Shown here piece after piece: positions 50,730 to 63,900 of a DNA stretch of 64,000 nt. Location: NCBI GenBank assembly GCA_917880725.1, contig OU862886.1, forward strand, positions 17,576,501 to 17,640,500, in the 5' to 3' direction. The first letter of the stretch is position 1, and each line of letters begins with the position of its first letter. Under the pieces are notes generated by a model, which had not been told where the DNA came from, did no database searches, and saw only the letters and a program-made list of their open reading frames with translations. Both the position numbers and the translations under genes were made by a program. This DNA comes from Selenia dentaria (lineage: Eukaryota; Arthropoda; Insecta; Lepidoptera; Geometridae).

Positions 50730-51822
50730 CTGTGCAAGTGAGATGTATGTAAGGCATGGAATGTTTTTCTTTGTTTTCATTGCATAATGTGTTGCGGGTG
50801 ATGGTAGTCCAGAATTTTATCGTAGTACGTCGACAGATATTAACACATTCATTTGTTTTTAACTATTACTTACATATTGTTTTTTATGTCTGAAGCTATT
50901 TTTTTTGAATAGGCATTGCTACAAGAACCTTTGCCATGGACGCTTATGTACATACATGCCTGCGCCGGTGGCACAGGAGCTAGCTTTTTTAATTTATAGC
51001 TCAAGCTTATAAATCACTGAATCTTATTAGTTGTCACACTGAAGAAAGTAATGCTAATGTTTTAAGACGCTACCGTGATACTTTTTGTGTGTTATAGAAG
51101 AATATCTGACTGACGATGGCCCAAGCTGCTGCGCCGTGCAGCTCTCCGAGCTGCTGTCCTGAGTGGCTCTCCGAGCTGCTGTCCTGAGCGGCTCTCCGAG
51201 CTGCTGTCCTGAGCGGCTCTCCGAGCTGCTATCCGGAGAGACTCCAAAAAGCTGTCTTTGGTATGCATTAATAAAGAATAATATCACTGAACAGTGTGAG
51301 TGAAATGTATGTAAGGCATGGAATGTTTTTCTTTGTTTCCATTGCATAATGTGGTGCGGGTGATGGTAGTCCAGAATTTTATCGTAGTACGTCGACAGAT
51401 ATTAACACATTCATTTGTTTTTAACTATTACTTACATATTGTTTTTTATGTCTGAAGCTATTTTTTTTGAATAGGCATTGCTACAAGAACCTTTGCCATA
51501 GACGCTTATGTACATACATGCCTGCGCCGGTGGGATAGGAGATAGCTTTTTTTATTTATAGCTTATGCTCATAAATCATTGAATCTTATCAGTTGTCACA
51601 CTGAAGAAAGTAATAATAATGTTTTAAGACGCTACCGTGATACTTTTTGTGTGAAGAATATCTGACTGACGATGGCCCAAGCTGCTGCGCCGTGCAGCTC
51701 TCCGAGCTGCTGTCCTAAGTGGCTCTCCGAGCTTCTGTCCTGAGCGGCTCTCCGAGCTGCTATCCGGAGAGACTCCAAGAAGCTGTCTTTGGTATGCGTT
51801 AATAAAGAAAAATATCACTGAG
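50730..51822 (+). repeat. 562+531 bp cassette, copy 7
   Basis: First cassette after the LINE. It starts 3263 bp (six units) after copy 6 if the 1997-bp interruption is subtracted. It carries 'gtgttgcggg' and 'gagcttctgtcc' as private changes. Confidence 0.85.
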
Positions 51823-52359
51823 CTGTGCGAGTGAGATGTACGTAAGGCATGGAATGTTTTTCTTTGTTTTCATTGCATAATTTGGTGCGGGTGATGGAAG
51901 TCCAGAATTTAATCGTAGTACGTCGACAGATATTAACACATTCATTTGTTTTTAACTATTACTTACATATTGATTTTTATGTCTGAAGCTATCTGTTTTG
52001 AATAGGCATTGCTACAAGAAACTTTGCTATAGACGCTTATGTACATACATGCCTGCGCCGGTGGGATAGGAGATAGCTTTTTTAATTTATAGCTTATGCT
52101 CATAAATCATTGAATCTTATCAGTTGTCACACTGAAGAAAGTAATAATAATGTTTTAAGACGCTACCGTGATACTTTTTGTGTGTTATAGAAGAATATCT
52201 GACTGACGATGGCCCAAGCTGCTGCGCCGTGCAGCTCTCCGAGCTGCTGTCCTGACTGGCTCTCCGAGCTGCTGTCCTGAGCGGCTTTCCGAGCTGCTAT
52301 CCGGAGAGACTCCAAGAAGCTGTCTTTGGTATGCATTAATAAAGAATAATATCACTAAA

Positions 52360-52848
52360 CTGTGCAAGTGAGATGTATGTAAGGCATGGAATGTTTTTCT
52401 TTGTTTTCATTGCATAGTGTGGTGTGGGTGATGGAAGTCCAGAATTTTATCGTAGTACGTCGACAGATATTAACACATTCATTTGTTTTTAACTATTACT
52501 TACATATTGTTTTTTATGTCTGAAGCTATTTGTTTTGAATAGGCATTGCTACAAGAACCTTTGCCATGGACGCTTATGTACATAAATAACTGCGCCGGTG
52601 GCACAGGAGCTAGCGTTTTTTATTTAAAGCTCATGCTCATAAATCATTGAATCTTATTAGTTGTCACACTGAAGGACACAGGAATATCTGACTGACGATG
52701 GCCCAAGCTGCTGCGCCGCGTAGCTCTCCGAGCTGCTGTCCTGAGTGGCTCTCCGAGCTGCTGTCCTGTGCGGCTATCCGAGCTGCTATCCGGAGAGACT
52801 CCAAGAAGCTGTCTTTGGTATGCATTAATAAAGAAAAATATCACTGAA
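52360..52848 (+). repeat. 489-bp unit with deletion and filler
   Basis: At about 52671-52682 the normal segment between 'cacactgaag' and 'gaatatctgac' (about 55 bp) is replaced by about 7 bases, gacacag. Net loss is about 48 bp, including the T-rich tract and ttatag. The filler is not obviously part of the unit; it may be a repair-synthesis scar. Confidence 0.8.
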
Positions 52849-53940
52849 CTGTGCGAGTGAGATGTACGTAAGGCATGGAATGTTTTTCTTATTTTTCATT
52901 GCATAATTTGGTGCGGGTGATGGAAGTCCAGAATTTAATCGTAGTACGTCGACAGATATTAACACATTCATTTGTTTTTAACTATTACTTACATATTGTT
53001 TTTTATGTCTGAAGCTATTTTTTTGAAAAGGCATTGCTACAAGAACCTTTGCCATGGACGCTTTTGTACATACATGCCTGCGCCGGTGGCACAGGAGCTA
53101 GCTTTTTTTATTTATAGCTCAAGCTTATAAATCACTGAATCTTATTAGTTGTCACACTGAAGAAAGTAATGCTAATGTTTTAAGACGCTACCGTGATACT
53201 TTTTGTGTGTTATAGAAGAATATCTGACTGACGATGGCCCAAGCTGCTGCGCCGTGCAGCTCTCCGAGCTGCTGTCCTGAGTGGCTCTCCGAGCTGCTGT
53301 CCTGAGCGGCTCTCCGAGCTGCTGTCCTGAGCGGCTCTCCGAGCTGCTATCCGGAGAGACTCCAAAAAGCTGTCTTTGGTATGCATTAATAAAGAATAAT
53401 ATCACTGAACAGTGTGAGTGAGATGTATGTAAGGCATGGAATGTTTTTCTTTGTTTTCATTGCATAATGTGGTGCGGGTGATGGAAGTCCAGAATTTAAT
53501 CGTAGTACGTCGACAGATATTAACACATTCATTTGTTTTTAACTATTACTTACCTAATGTTTTTTATGCCTGAAGCTATCTGTTTTGAATAGGCATTGCT
53601 ACAAGAACCTTTGCCATAGACGCTTATGTACATACATGCCTGTGCCGGTGGGATAGGAGATAGCTTTTTTTATTTATAGCTTATGCTCATAAATCATTGA
53701 ATCTTATCAGTTGTCACACTGAAGAAAGTAATAATAATGTTTTAAGACGCTACCGTGATACTTTTTGTGTGAAGAATATCTGACTGACGATGGCCCAAGC
53801 TGCTGCGCCGTGCAGCTCTCCGAGCTGCTGTCCTGAGTGGCTCTCCGAGCTGCTGTCCTGAGCGGCTCTCCGAGCTGCTATCCGGAGAGACTCCAAGAAG
53901 CTGTCTTTGGTATGCGTTAATAAAGAAAAATATCACTGAG
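52849..53940 (+). repeat. 561+531 bp cassette, copy 8
   Basis: Four units after copy 7. It has private changes including 'cttatttttcattg' near 52890, 'tttttttgaaaaggc' near 53028 and 'gcctgtgccgg' near 53640. Confidence 0.85.
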
Positions 53941-54462
53941 CTGTGCGAGTGAGATGTACGTAAGGCATGGAATGTTTTTCTTTGTTTTCATTGCATAATC
54001 TGGTGCGGGTGATGGAAGTCCAGAATTTAATCGTAGTACGTCGACAGATATTAACACATTCATTTGTTTTTAACTATTACTTACATATTGATTTTTATGT
54101 CTGAAGCTATCTGTTTTGAATAGGCATTGCTACAAGAAACTTTGCCATAGACGCTTATGTACATACATGCCTGCGCCAGTGGGATAGGAGATAGCTTTTT
54201 TTATTTATAGCTTATGCTCATAAATCATTGAATCTTATCAGTTGTCACACTGAAGAAAGTAATAATAATGTTTTAAGACGCTACCGTGATACTTTTTGTG
54301 GGTTATAGAAGAATATCTGACTGACGATGGCCCAAGCTGCTGCGCCGTGCAGCTCTCCGAGCTGCTGTCCTGAGTGGCTCTCCGAGCTGCTGTCCTGAGC
54401 GGCTCTCCGAGCTGCTATCCGGAGAGACTCCAAGAAGCTTAATAAAGAATAATATCACTAAA
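53941..54462 (+). repeat. 522-bp unit with small deletion
   Basis: At about 54435-54442 'caagaagcttaataaag' replaces the usual path from 'aagaagctg' through 'ggtatgcattaataaag'; about 15 bp are lost. AATAAA is kept. Seen once only. Confidence 0.8.
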
Positions 54463-55557
54463 CTGTGCAAGTGAGATGTATGTAAGGCATGGAATGTTTT
54501 TCTTTGTTTTCATTGCATAGTGTGGTGTGGGTGATGGAAGTCCAGAATTTAATCGTAGTACGTCGACAGACATTAACACATTCATTTGTTTTTAACTATT
54601 ACTTACATATTGTTTTTTATGTCTGAAGCTATTTTTTTTGAATAGGCATTGCTACAAGAACCTTTGCCATGGACGCTTATGTACATACATGCCTGCGCCG
54701 GTGGCACAGGAGCTAGCTTTTTTTATTTATAGCTCAAGCTTATAAATCACTAAATCTTGTTAGTTGTCACACTGAAGAAAGTAATGCTAATGTTTTAAGA
54801 CGCTACCGTGATACTTTTTGTGTGTTATAGAAGAATATCTGACTGACGATGGCCCAAGCTGCTGCGCCGTGCAGCTCTCCGAGCTGCTGCCTGAGTGGCT
54901 CTCCGAGCTGCTGTCCTGAGCGGCTTTCCGAGCTGCTGTCCTGAGCGGCTCTCCGAGCTGCTATCCGGAGAGACTCCAAGAAGCTGTCTTTGGTATGTAT
55001 TTATAAAGAATAATATCACTGAACAGTGTGAGTGAGATGTATGTAAGGCATGGAATGTTTTTCTTTGTTTTCATTGCCTAATGTGGTGCGGGTGATGGAA
55101 GTCCAGAATTTAATCGTAGTACGTCGACAGATATTAACACATTCATTTGTTTTTAACTATTACTTACCTAATGTTTTTTTATGCCTGAAGCTATCTGTTT
55201 TGAATAGGCATTGCTACAAGAACCTTTGCCATAGACGCTTATGTACATACATGCCTGCGCCGGTGGGATAGGAGATAGCTTTTTTTATTTATAGCTTAAG
55301 CTCATAAATCATTGAATCTTATCAGTTGTCACACTGAAGAAAGTAATAATAATGTTTTAAGACGCTACCGTGATACTTTTTGTGTGAAGAATATCTGACT
55401 GACGATGGCCCAAGCTGCTGCGCCGTGCAGCTCTCCGAGCTGCTGTCCTGAGTGGCTTTTCGAGCTGCTGTCCTGAGCGGCTCTCCGAGCTGCTATCCGG
55501 TGAGGCTCTCCGAGAAGCTGTCTTTGGTATGCATTAATAAAGAATAATATCACTAAA
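54463..55557 (+). repeat. 561+534 bp cassette, copy 9 (diverged)
   Basis: The first unit has an altered subrepeat block ('gctgctgcctgagtgg') and 'ggtatgtatttataaag'. The second keeps the ttatag loss but gains bases at 'ggtgaggctctccgag' and one extra T. The first unit is near-duplicated at 56095-56655. Confidence 0.75.
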
Positions 55558-57194
55558 CTGTGCGAGTGAGATGTATGTAAGGCATGGAATGTTTTTCTTT
55601 GTTTTCATTGCATAGTGTGGTGCGGGTGATGAAAGTCCAGAATTTTATCGTAGTACGTTGACAGATATTAACACATTCATTTGTTTTTAACTATCACTTA
55701 CCTATTGTTTTTTATGTCTGAAGCTATTTGTTTTGAATAGGCATTGCTACAAGAACCTTTGCCATGGACGCTTATGTACATTCATGCCTGCGCAGGTGGC
55801 ACAGGAGCTAGCGTTTTTTATTTATAGCTCATGCTCATAAGTCATTGAATCTTATCAGTTGTCACACTGAAGATAGTAATGCTAATGTTTTAAGACGCTA
55901 CCGTGATACTTTTTGTGTGTTATAGAAGAATATCTGACTGACGACGGCCCAAGCTGCTGCGCCGTGCAGCTCTCCGAGCTGCTGTCCTGAGTGGCTCATC
56001 GAGCTGCTGCCCTGAGCGGCTCTCCGAGCTGCTATCCGGAGAGGCTCCGAGAAGCTGTCTTTGGTATGCATTAATAAAGAAAAATATTACTAAACTGTGC
56101 GAGTGAGATGTATGTAAGGCATGGAATGTTTTTCTTTGTTTTAATTGCATAGTGTGGTGCGGGTGATGGAAGTCCAGAATTTTATCGTAGTACGTCGACA
56201 GATATTAACACATTCATTAGTTTTTAATTATTATTTACCTATTGTTTTTTATGTCTGAAGCTATTTGTTTTGAATAGGCATTGCTACAAGAACCTTTGCC
56301 ATGGACGCTTATGTACATACATGCCTGCGCCGGTGGCACAGGAGCTAGCTTTTTTTATTTATAGCTCAAGCTTATAAATCACTAAATCTTATTAGTTGTC
56401 ACACTGAAGAAAGTAATGCTAATGTTTTAAGACGCTACCGTGATACTTTTTGTGTGTTATAGAAGAATATCTGACTGACGATGGCCCAAGCTGCTGCGCC
56501 GTGCAGCTCTCCGAGCTGCTGCCTGAGTGGCTCTCCGAGCTGCTGTCCTGAGCGGCTTTCCGAGTTGCTGTCCTGAGCGGCTCTCCGAGCTGCTATCCGG
56601 AGAGACTCCAAGAAGCTGTCTTTGGTATGTATTTATAAAGAATAATATCACTGAACAGTGTGAGTGAGATGTATGTAAGGCATGGAAAGTTTTTCTTTGT
56701 TTTCATTGCCTAATGTGGTGCGGGTGATGGAAGTCCAGAATTTAATCGTAGTACGTCGACAGATATTAACACATTCATTTGTTTTTAACTGTCACTTACC
56801 TATTGTTTTTTATGCCTGAAGCTATTTGTTTTAAATAGGCATTGCTACAAGAACCTTTGCCATGGACGCTTATGTACAAACATGCCTGCGCCGGTGGCAT
56901 AGGAGCTAACCTTTATTATTTGTAGCTCATGCTCATAAATCATTGAATCTTATCAGTTGTCACACTAAAGAAAGTAATGCTAATGTTTTAAGACGCTACC
57001 GTGATACGCTTTGTGTGTTATAGAAGAATATCTGACTGACGATGGCCCAAGCTGCTGCGCCGTGCAGCTCTCCGAGCTGTTGTCCTGAGTGGCTCATCGA
57101 GCTGCTGTCCTGAGCAGCTCTCCGAGCTGCTATCCGGAGAGGCTCTCCGAGAAGCTGTCTTTGGTATGCATTTATAAAGAAAAATATCACTAAA

Positions 57195-60100
57195 CTGTGC
57201 GAGTGAGATGTATGTAAGGCATGGAATGTTTTTCTTTGTTTTCATTGCATAGTGTGGTGCGGGTGATGGAAGTCCAGAATTTTATCGTAGTACGTTGATA
57301 GATATTAACACATTCATTTGTTTTTAACTATCACTTACCTATTGTTTTTTATGTCTGAAGCTATTTGTTTTGAATAGGCATTGCTACAAGAACCTTTGCC
57401 ATGGACGCTTATGTACATTCATGCCTGCGCAGGTGGCACAGGAGCTAGCGTTTTTTATTTATAGCTCATGCTCATAAGTCATTGAATCTTATCAGTTGTC
57501 ACACTGAAGATAGTAATGCTAATGTTTTAAGACGCTACCGTGATACTTTTTGTGTGTTATAGAAGAATATCTGACTGACGACGGCCCAAGCTGCTGCGCC
57601 GTGCAGCTCTCCGAGCTGCTGTCCTGAGTGGCTCATCGAGCTGCTGCCCTGAGCGGCTCTCCGAGCTGCTATCCGGAGAGGCTCCGAGAAGCTGTCTTTG
57701 GTATGCATTAATAAAGAAAAATATTACTAAACTGTGCGAGTGAGATGTATGTAAGGCATGGAATGTTTTTCTTTGTTTTCATTGCATAGTGTGGTGCGGG
57801 TGATGGAAGTCCAGAATTTTATCGTAGTACGTTGATAGATATTAACACATTCATTTGTTTTTAACTATCACTTACCTATTGTTTTTTATGTCTGAAGCTA
57901 TTTGTTTTGAATAGGCATTGCTACAAGAACCTTTGCCATGGACGCTTATGTACATTCATGCCTGCGCAGGTGGCACAGGAGCTAGCGTTTTTTATTTATA
58001 GCTCATGCTCATAAGTCATTGAATCTTATCAGTTGTCACACTGAAGATAGTAATGCTAATGTTTTAAGACGCTACCGTGATACTTTTTGTGTGTTATAGA
58101 AGAATATCTGACTTACGACGGCCCAAGCTGCTGCGCCGTGCAGCTCTTCGAGCTGCTGTCCTGAGTGGCTCATCGAGCTACTGCTCTGAACGGCTCTCCG
58201 AGCTGCTATCCAGAGAGGCTCCGAGAAGCTGTCTTTGGTATGCATTAATAAAGAAAAATATTAGTAAACTGTGCGAGTGAGATGTATGTAAGGCATGGAA
58301 TGTTTTTCTTTGTTTTCATTGCATAGTGTGGTGCGGGTGATGGAAGTCCAGAATTTTATCGTAGTACGTTGATAGATATTAACACATTCATGTGTTTTTA
58401 ACTATCACTTACCTATTGTTTTTTATGTCTGAAGCTATTTGTTTTGAATAGGCATTGCTACAAAAACCTTTGCCATGGACGCTTATGTACATTCATGCCT
58501 GCGCAGGTGGCACAGGAGCTAGCGTTTTTTATTTATAGCTCATGCTCATAAGTCATTGAATCTTATCAGTTGTCACACTGAAGATAGTAATGCTAATGTT
58601 TTAAGGCGCTACCGTGATACTTTTTGTGTGTTATAGAAGAATATCTGACTGACGACGGCCCAAGCTGCTGCGCCGTGCAGCTCTCCGAGCTGCTGTCCTG
58701 AGTGGCTCATCGAGCTGCTGCCCTGAGCGGCTCTCCGAGCTGCTATCCGGAGAGGCTCCGAGAAGCTGTCTTTGGTATGCATTAATAAAGAAAAATATTA
58801 CTAAACTGTGCGAGTGAGATGTATGTAAGGCATGGAATGTTTTTCTTTGTTTTCATTGCATAGTGTGGTGCGGGTGATGGAAGTCCAGAATTTTATCGTA
58901 GTACGTCGACAGATATTAACACATTCATTAGTTTTTAATTATTATTTATCTATTGTTTTTTATGTCTGAAGCTATTTGTTATGAATAGGCATTGCTACAA
59001 AAACCTTTGCCATGGACGCTTATGTACATACATGCCTGCGCCGGTGGCACAGGAGCTAGCGTTTTTTATTTATAGCTCATGCTCATAAGTCATTGAATCT
59101 TATCAGTTGTCACACTGAAGATAGTAATGCTAATGTTTTAAGACGCTACCGTGATACTTTTTGTGTGTTATAGAAGAATATCTGACTGACGATGGCCCAA
59201 GCTGCTGCGCCGTGCAGCTCTCCGAGCTGCTGTCCTGAGTGGCTCATCGAGCTGCTGTCCTGAGCGGCTCTCCGAGCTGCTATCCGGTGAGGCTCTCCAA
59301 GGAGCTGTCTTTGGTATGCATTAATAAAGAATAATATCACTAAACTGTGCGAGTGAGATGTATGTAAGGCATGGAATGTTTTTCTTTGTTTTCATTGCAT
59401 AGTGTGGTGCGGGTGATGGAAGTCCAGACATTTATCGTAGTACGTCGACAGATATAAACACATTCATTAGTTTATAATACATATTTACCTATTGTTTTTT
59501 ATGTCTGAAGCTATTTGTTTTGAATAGGCATTGCTACAAAAACCTTTGCCATGGACGCTTATGTACATACATGCCTGCGCCGGTGGCATAGGAGCTAGCG
59601 TTTTTTATTTATAGCTCATGCTCATAAATCATTAAATTTTATTAGTTGTCACACTGAAGAAAGTAATGCTAATGTTTTAAGACGCTACCGTGATACTTTT
59701 TGTGTGTTATAGAAGAATATCTGACTGACGATGGCCCAAGCTGCTGCGCCGTGCAGCTCTCCGAGCTGCTGTCCTGAGTAGCTCATCGAGCTGCTGTCCT
59801 GAGCGGCTCTCCGAGCTGCTATCCGGAGAGGCTCTCCGAGAAGCTGTCTTTGGTATGCATTCATAAAGAATAATATCACTAATCTGTGCGAGTGAGATGT
59901 ATGTAAGGCATGGAATGTTGTTCTTTGTTTTCATTGCATAGTGTGGTGCGGGTGATGGAAGTCCAGAATTTTATCGTAGTACGTTGACATATATTAACAG
60001 ATTCATTTGTTTTTAACTATTACTTACCTATTGTTTTTTATGCCTGACGCTATTTGTTTTGAATAGGCATTGCTACAAGAACCTTTGCCATGGACGCTTA

Positions 60101-60229
60101 TGTACATACATGCCTGCGCAGGTGGCACAGGAGCTAGCGTTTTTTATTTATAGCTCATGCTCATAAATCATTGAATCTTATCAAATGTCACACTGAAGTA
60201 AGTAATGCTAATATTTTAAGACGCTACCG
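57195..60229 (+). repeat. seven-unit tandem duplication, copy 1 (3771 bp offset)
   Basis: Unit starts 57195, 57732, 58269, 58806, 59345 and 59884 correspond to 60966, 61503, 62040, 62577, 63116 and 63655 with an invariant 3771-bp offset. Rare shared markers include 'gacttacgacgg', 'ctactgctctgaacgg', 'ttaaggcgc', 'ccaaggagctg', 'taatacatattt' and 'aatgttgttc'. The left breakpoint lies near 57120-57125. Confidence 0.9.
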
Positions 60230-60395
60230 TGATACTTTTTGTGTGTTATAGAAGAATATCTGACTGACGATGGCCCAAGCTGCTGCGCCGTGCAGCTCTC
60301 CGAGCTGCTGTCCTGAGTGGCTCTCCGAACTGCTATCCGGAGAGACTCCAAGAAGCTGTCTTTGGTATGCATTAATAAAGAAAAATATCATAAGA
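59884..60395 (+). repeat. 512-bp diverged unit
   Basis: Lacks one 25-bp subrepeat and has several private changes: 'gacatatatt', 'aacagattc', 'gcctgacgc', 'atcaaatgtcac', 'gaagtaagtaatg' and 'gctaatatttt'. The same changes appear in the partial unit at 63655-64000, as part of the 3771-bp duplication. Confidence 0.8.
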
Positions 60396-60965
60396 CTGTG
60401 CGAGTGAGATGTATGTAAGGCATAGAATGTTTTTCTTTGTTTTCATTGCATAGTGTGGTGTGGGTGATGGAAGTCCAGAATTTAATCGTAGTACGTTGAC
60501 AGATATTAACACATTCATTAGTTTTTAATTATTATTTACCAATTGTTTTTTATGTCTGAAGCTTTAAATAGAAGTTTTAAATAGGCATTGCCACAAGAAC
60601 CTTTGCCATGGACGCTCATGTACAAACATGCCTGCGCCGGTGGCACAAGAGCTAGCGATTTTTATTTATAGCTCATGCTCATAAATCATTGAATCTTATC
60701 AGTTGTCACACTGAAGAAAGTAATGCTAATGTTTTAAGACGCTACCGTGGTACTTTTTGCGTGTTATAGAAGAATATCTGACTGACGATGGCCCAAGCTG
60801 CTAGGCCGTGCAGCTTTCCGAGCCGCTGTCCTGAGTGGCTCTCCGAGTTGCTGTCCTGAGTGGCTCTCCGAGCTGCTGTCCTGAGCGGCTTTTCGAGCTG
60901 CTATCCGGAGAGGCTCTCCGAGAAGCTGTCTTTGGTATGCATTTATAAAGAAAAATATCACTAAA
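60396..60965 (+). repeat. 570-bp diverged unit with rearranged T-rich segment
   Basis: The most diverged unit in the window. Near 60561-60590 'gaagctttaaatagaag' followed by 'ttttaaataggc' replaces 'gaagctatttgttttgaat', as if ttttaaatag had been duplicated. It also has 'cattgccac', 'gctcatgtac', 'gctgctaggccg', 'gagccgctg' and an extra subrepeat. It sits just before the second copy of the 3771-bp duplication. Confidence 0.8.
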
Positions 60966-63900
60966 CTGTGCGAGTGAGATGTATGTAAGGCATGGAATGT
61001 TTTTCTTTGTTTTCATTGCATAGTGTGGTGCGGGTGATGGAAGTCCAGAATTTTATCGTAGTACGTTGATAGATATTAACACATTCATTTGTTTTTAACT
61101 ATCACTTACCTATTGTTTTTTATGTCTGAAGCTATTTGTTTTGAATAGGCATTGCTACAAGAACCTTTGCCATGGACGCTTATGTACATTCATGCCTGCG
61201 CAGGTGGCACAGGAGCTAGCGTTTTTTATTTATAGCTCATGCTCATAAGTCATTGAATCTTATCAGTTGTCACACTGAAGATAGTAATGCTAATGTTTTA
61301 AGACGCTACCGTGATACTTTTTGTGTGTTATAGAAGAATATCTGACTGACGACGGCCCAAGCTGCTGCGCCGTGCAGCTCTCCGAGCTGCTGTCCTGAGT
61401 GGCTCATCGAGCTGCTGCCCTGAGCGGCTCTCCGAGCTGCTATCCGGAGAGGCTCCGAGAAGCTGTCTTTGGTATGCATTAATAAAGAAAAATATTACTA
61501 AACTGTGCGAGTGAGATGTATGTAAGGCATAGAATGTTTATCTTTGTTTTCATTGCATATTGTGGTGCGGGTGATGGAAGTCCAGAATTTTATCGTAGTA
61601 CGTTGATAGATATTAACACATTCATTTGTTTTTAACTATCACTTACCTATTGTTTTTTATGTCTGAAGCTATTTGTTTTGAATAGGCATTGCTACAAGAA
61701 CCTTTGCCATGGACGCTTATGTACATTCATGCCTGCGCAGGTGGCACAGGAGCTAGCGTTTTTTATTTATAGCTCATGCTCATAAGTCATTGAATCTTAT
61801 CAGTTGTCACACTGAAGATAGTAATGCTAATGTTTTAAGACGCTACCGTGATACTTTTTGTGTGTTATAGAAGAATATCTGACTTACGACGGCCCAAGCT
61901 GCTGCGCCGTGCAGCTCTTCGAGCTGCTGTCCTGAGTGGCTCATCGAGCTACTGCTCTGAACGGCTCTCCGAGCTGCTATCCAGAGAGGCTCCGAGAAGC
62001 TGTCTTTGGTATGCATTAATAAAGAAAAATATTAGTAAACTGTGCGAGTGAGATGTATGTAAGGCATGGAATGTTTTTCTTTGTTTTCATTGCATAGTGT
62101 GGTGCGGGTGATGGAAGTCCAGAATTTTATCGTAGTACGTTGATAGATATTAACACATTCATGTGTTTTTAACTATCACTTACCTATTGTTTTTTATGTC
62201 TGAAGCTATTTGTTTTGAATAGGCATTGCTACAAAAACCTTTGCCATGGACGCTTATGTACATTCATGCCTGCGCAGGTGGCACAGGAGCTAGCGTTTTT
62301 TATTTATAGCTCATGCTCATAAGTCATTGAATCTTATCAGTTGTCACACTGAAGATAGTAATGCTAATGTTTTAAGGCGCTACCGTGATACTTTTTGTGT
62401 GTTATAGAAGAATATCTGACTGACGACGGCCCAAGCTGCTGCGCCGTGCAGCTCTCCGAGCTGCTGTCCTGAGTGGCTCATCGAGCTGCTGCCCTGAGCG
62501 GCTCTCCGAGCTGCTATCCGGAGAGGCTCCGAGAAGCTGTCTTTGGTATGCATTAATAAAGAAAAATATTACTAAACTGTGCGAGTGAGATGTATGTAAG
62601 GCATGGAATGTTTTTCTTTGTTTTCATTGCATAGTGTGGTGCGGGTGATGGAAGTCCAGAATTTTATCGTAGTACGTCGACAGATATTAACACATTCATT
62701 AGTTTTTAATTATTATTTATCTATTGTTTTTTATGTCTGAAGCTATTTGTTATGAATAGGCATTGCTACAAAAACCTTTGCCATGGACGCTTATGTACAT
62801 ACATGCCTGCGCCGGTGGCACAGGAGCTAGCGTTTTTTATTTATAGCTCATGCTCATAAGTCATTGAATCTTATCAGTTGTCACACTGAAGATAGTAATG
62901 CTAATGTTTTAAGACGCTACCGTGATACTTTTTGTGTGTTATAGAAGAATATCTGACTGACGATGGCCCAAGCTGCTGCGCCGTGCAGCTCTCCGAGCTG
63001 CTGTCCTGAGTGGCTCATCGAGCTGCTGTCCTGAGCGGCTCTCCGAGCTGCTATCCGGTGAGGCTCTCCAAGGAGCTGTCTTTGGTATGCATTAATAAAG
63101 AATAATATCACTAAACTGTGCGAGTGAGATGTATGTAAGGCATGGAATGTTTTTCTTTGTTTTCATTGCATAGTGTGGTGCGGGTGATGGAAGTCCAGAC
63201 ATTTATCGTAGTACGTCGACAGATATAAACACATTCATTAGTTTATAATACATATTTACCTATTGTTTTTTATGTCTGAAGCTATTTGTTTTGAATAGGC
63301 ATTGCTACAAAAACCTTTGCCATGGACGCTTATGTACATACATGCCTGCGCCGGTGGCATAGGAGCTAGCGTTTTTTATTTATAGCTCATGCTCATAAAT
63401 CATTAAATTTTATTAGTTGTCACACTGAAGAAAGTAATGCTAATGTTTTAAGACGCTACCGTGATACTTTTTGTGTGTTATAGAAGAATATCTGACTGAC
63501 GATGGCCCAAGCTGCTGCGCCGTGCAGCTCTCCGAGCTGCTGTCCTGAGTAGCTCATCGAGCTGCTGTCCTGAGCGGCTCTCCGAGCTGCTATCCGGAGA
63601 GGCTCTCCGAGAAGCTGTCTTTGGTATGCATTCATAAAGAATAATATCACTAATCTGTGCGAGTGAGATGTATGTAAGGCATGGAATGTTGTTCTTTGTT
63701 TTCATTGCATAGTGTGGTGCGGGTGATGGAAGTCCAGAATTTTATCGTAGTACGTTGACATATATTAACAGATTCATTTGTTTTTAACTATTACTTACCT
63801 ATTGTTTTTTATGCCTGACGCTATTTGTTTTGAATAGGCATTGCTACAAGAACCTTTGCCATGGACGCTTATGTACATACATGCCTGCGCAGGTGGCACA

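Noticed and set aside
7996..55271. Plus-strand open frames of about 63-73 codons in the AT-rich part (for example 7996-8202, 10701-10907, 13955-14161)
   Set aside because: Open only in units with certain single-base indels in T runs; most units have the frame broken. No domain or conservation pattern suggests a protein.
6717..63705. Many minus-strand open frames of 60-112 codons over the GC-rich block, with similar peptides rich in Ser, Arg, Ala and Gln
   Set aside because: They coincide with the 25-bp subrepeats, which lack stops on that strand; 25 is not a multiple of 3, so each copy changes frame. Most use non-ATG starts, end in the same place, and lengths follow the subrepeat count. Indels between units are not frame-preserving.
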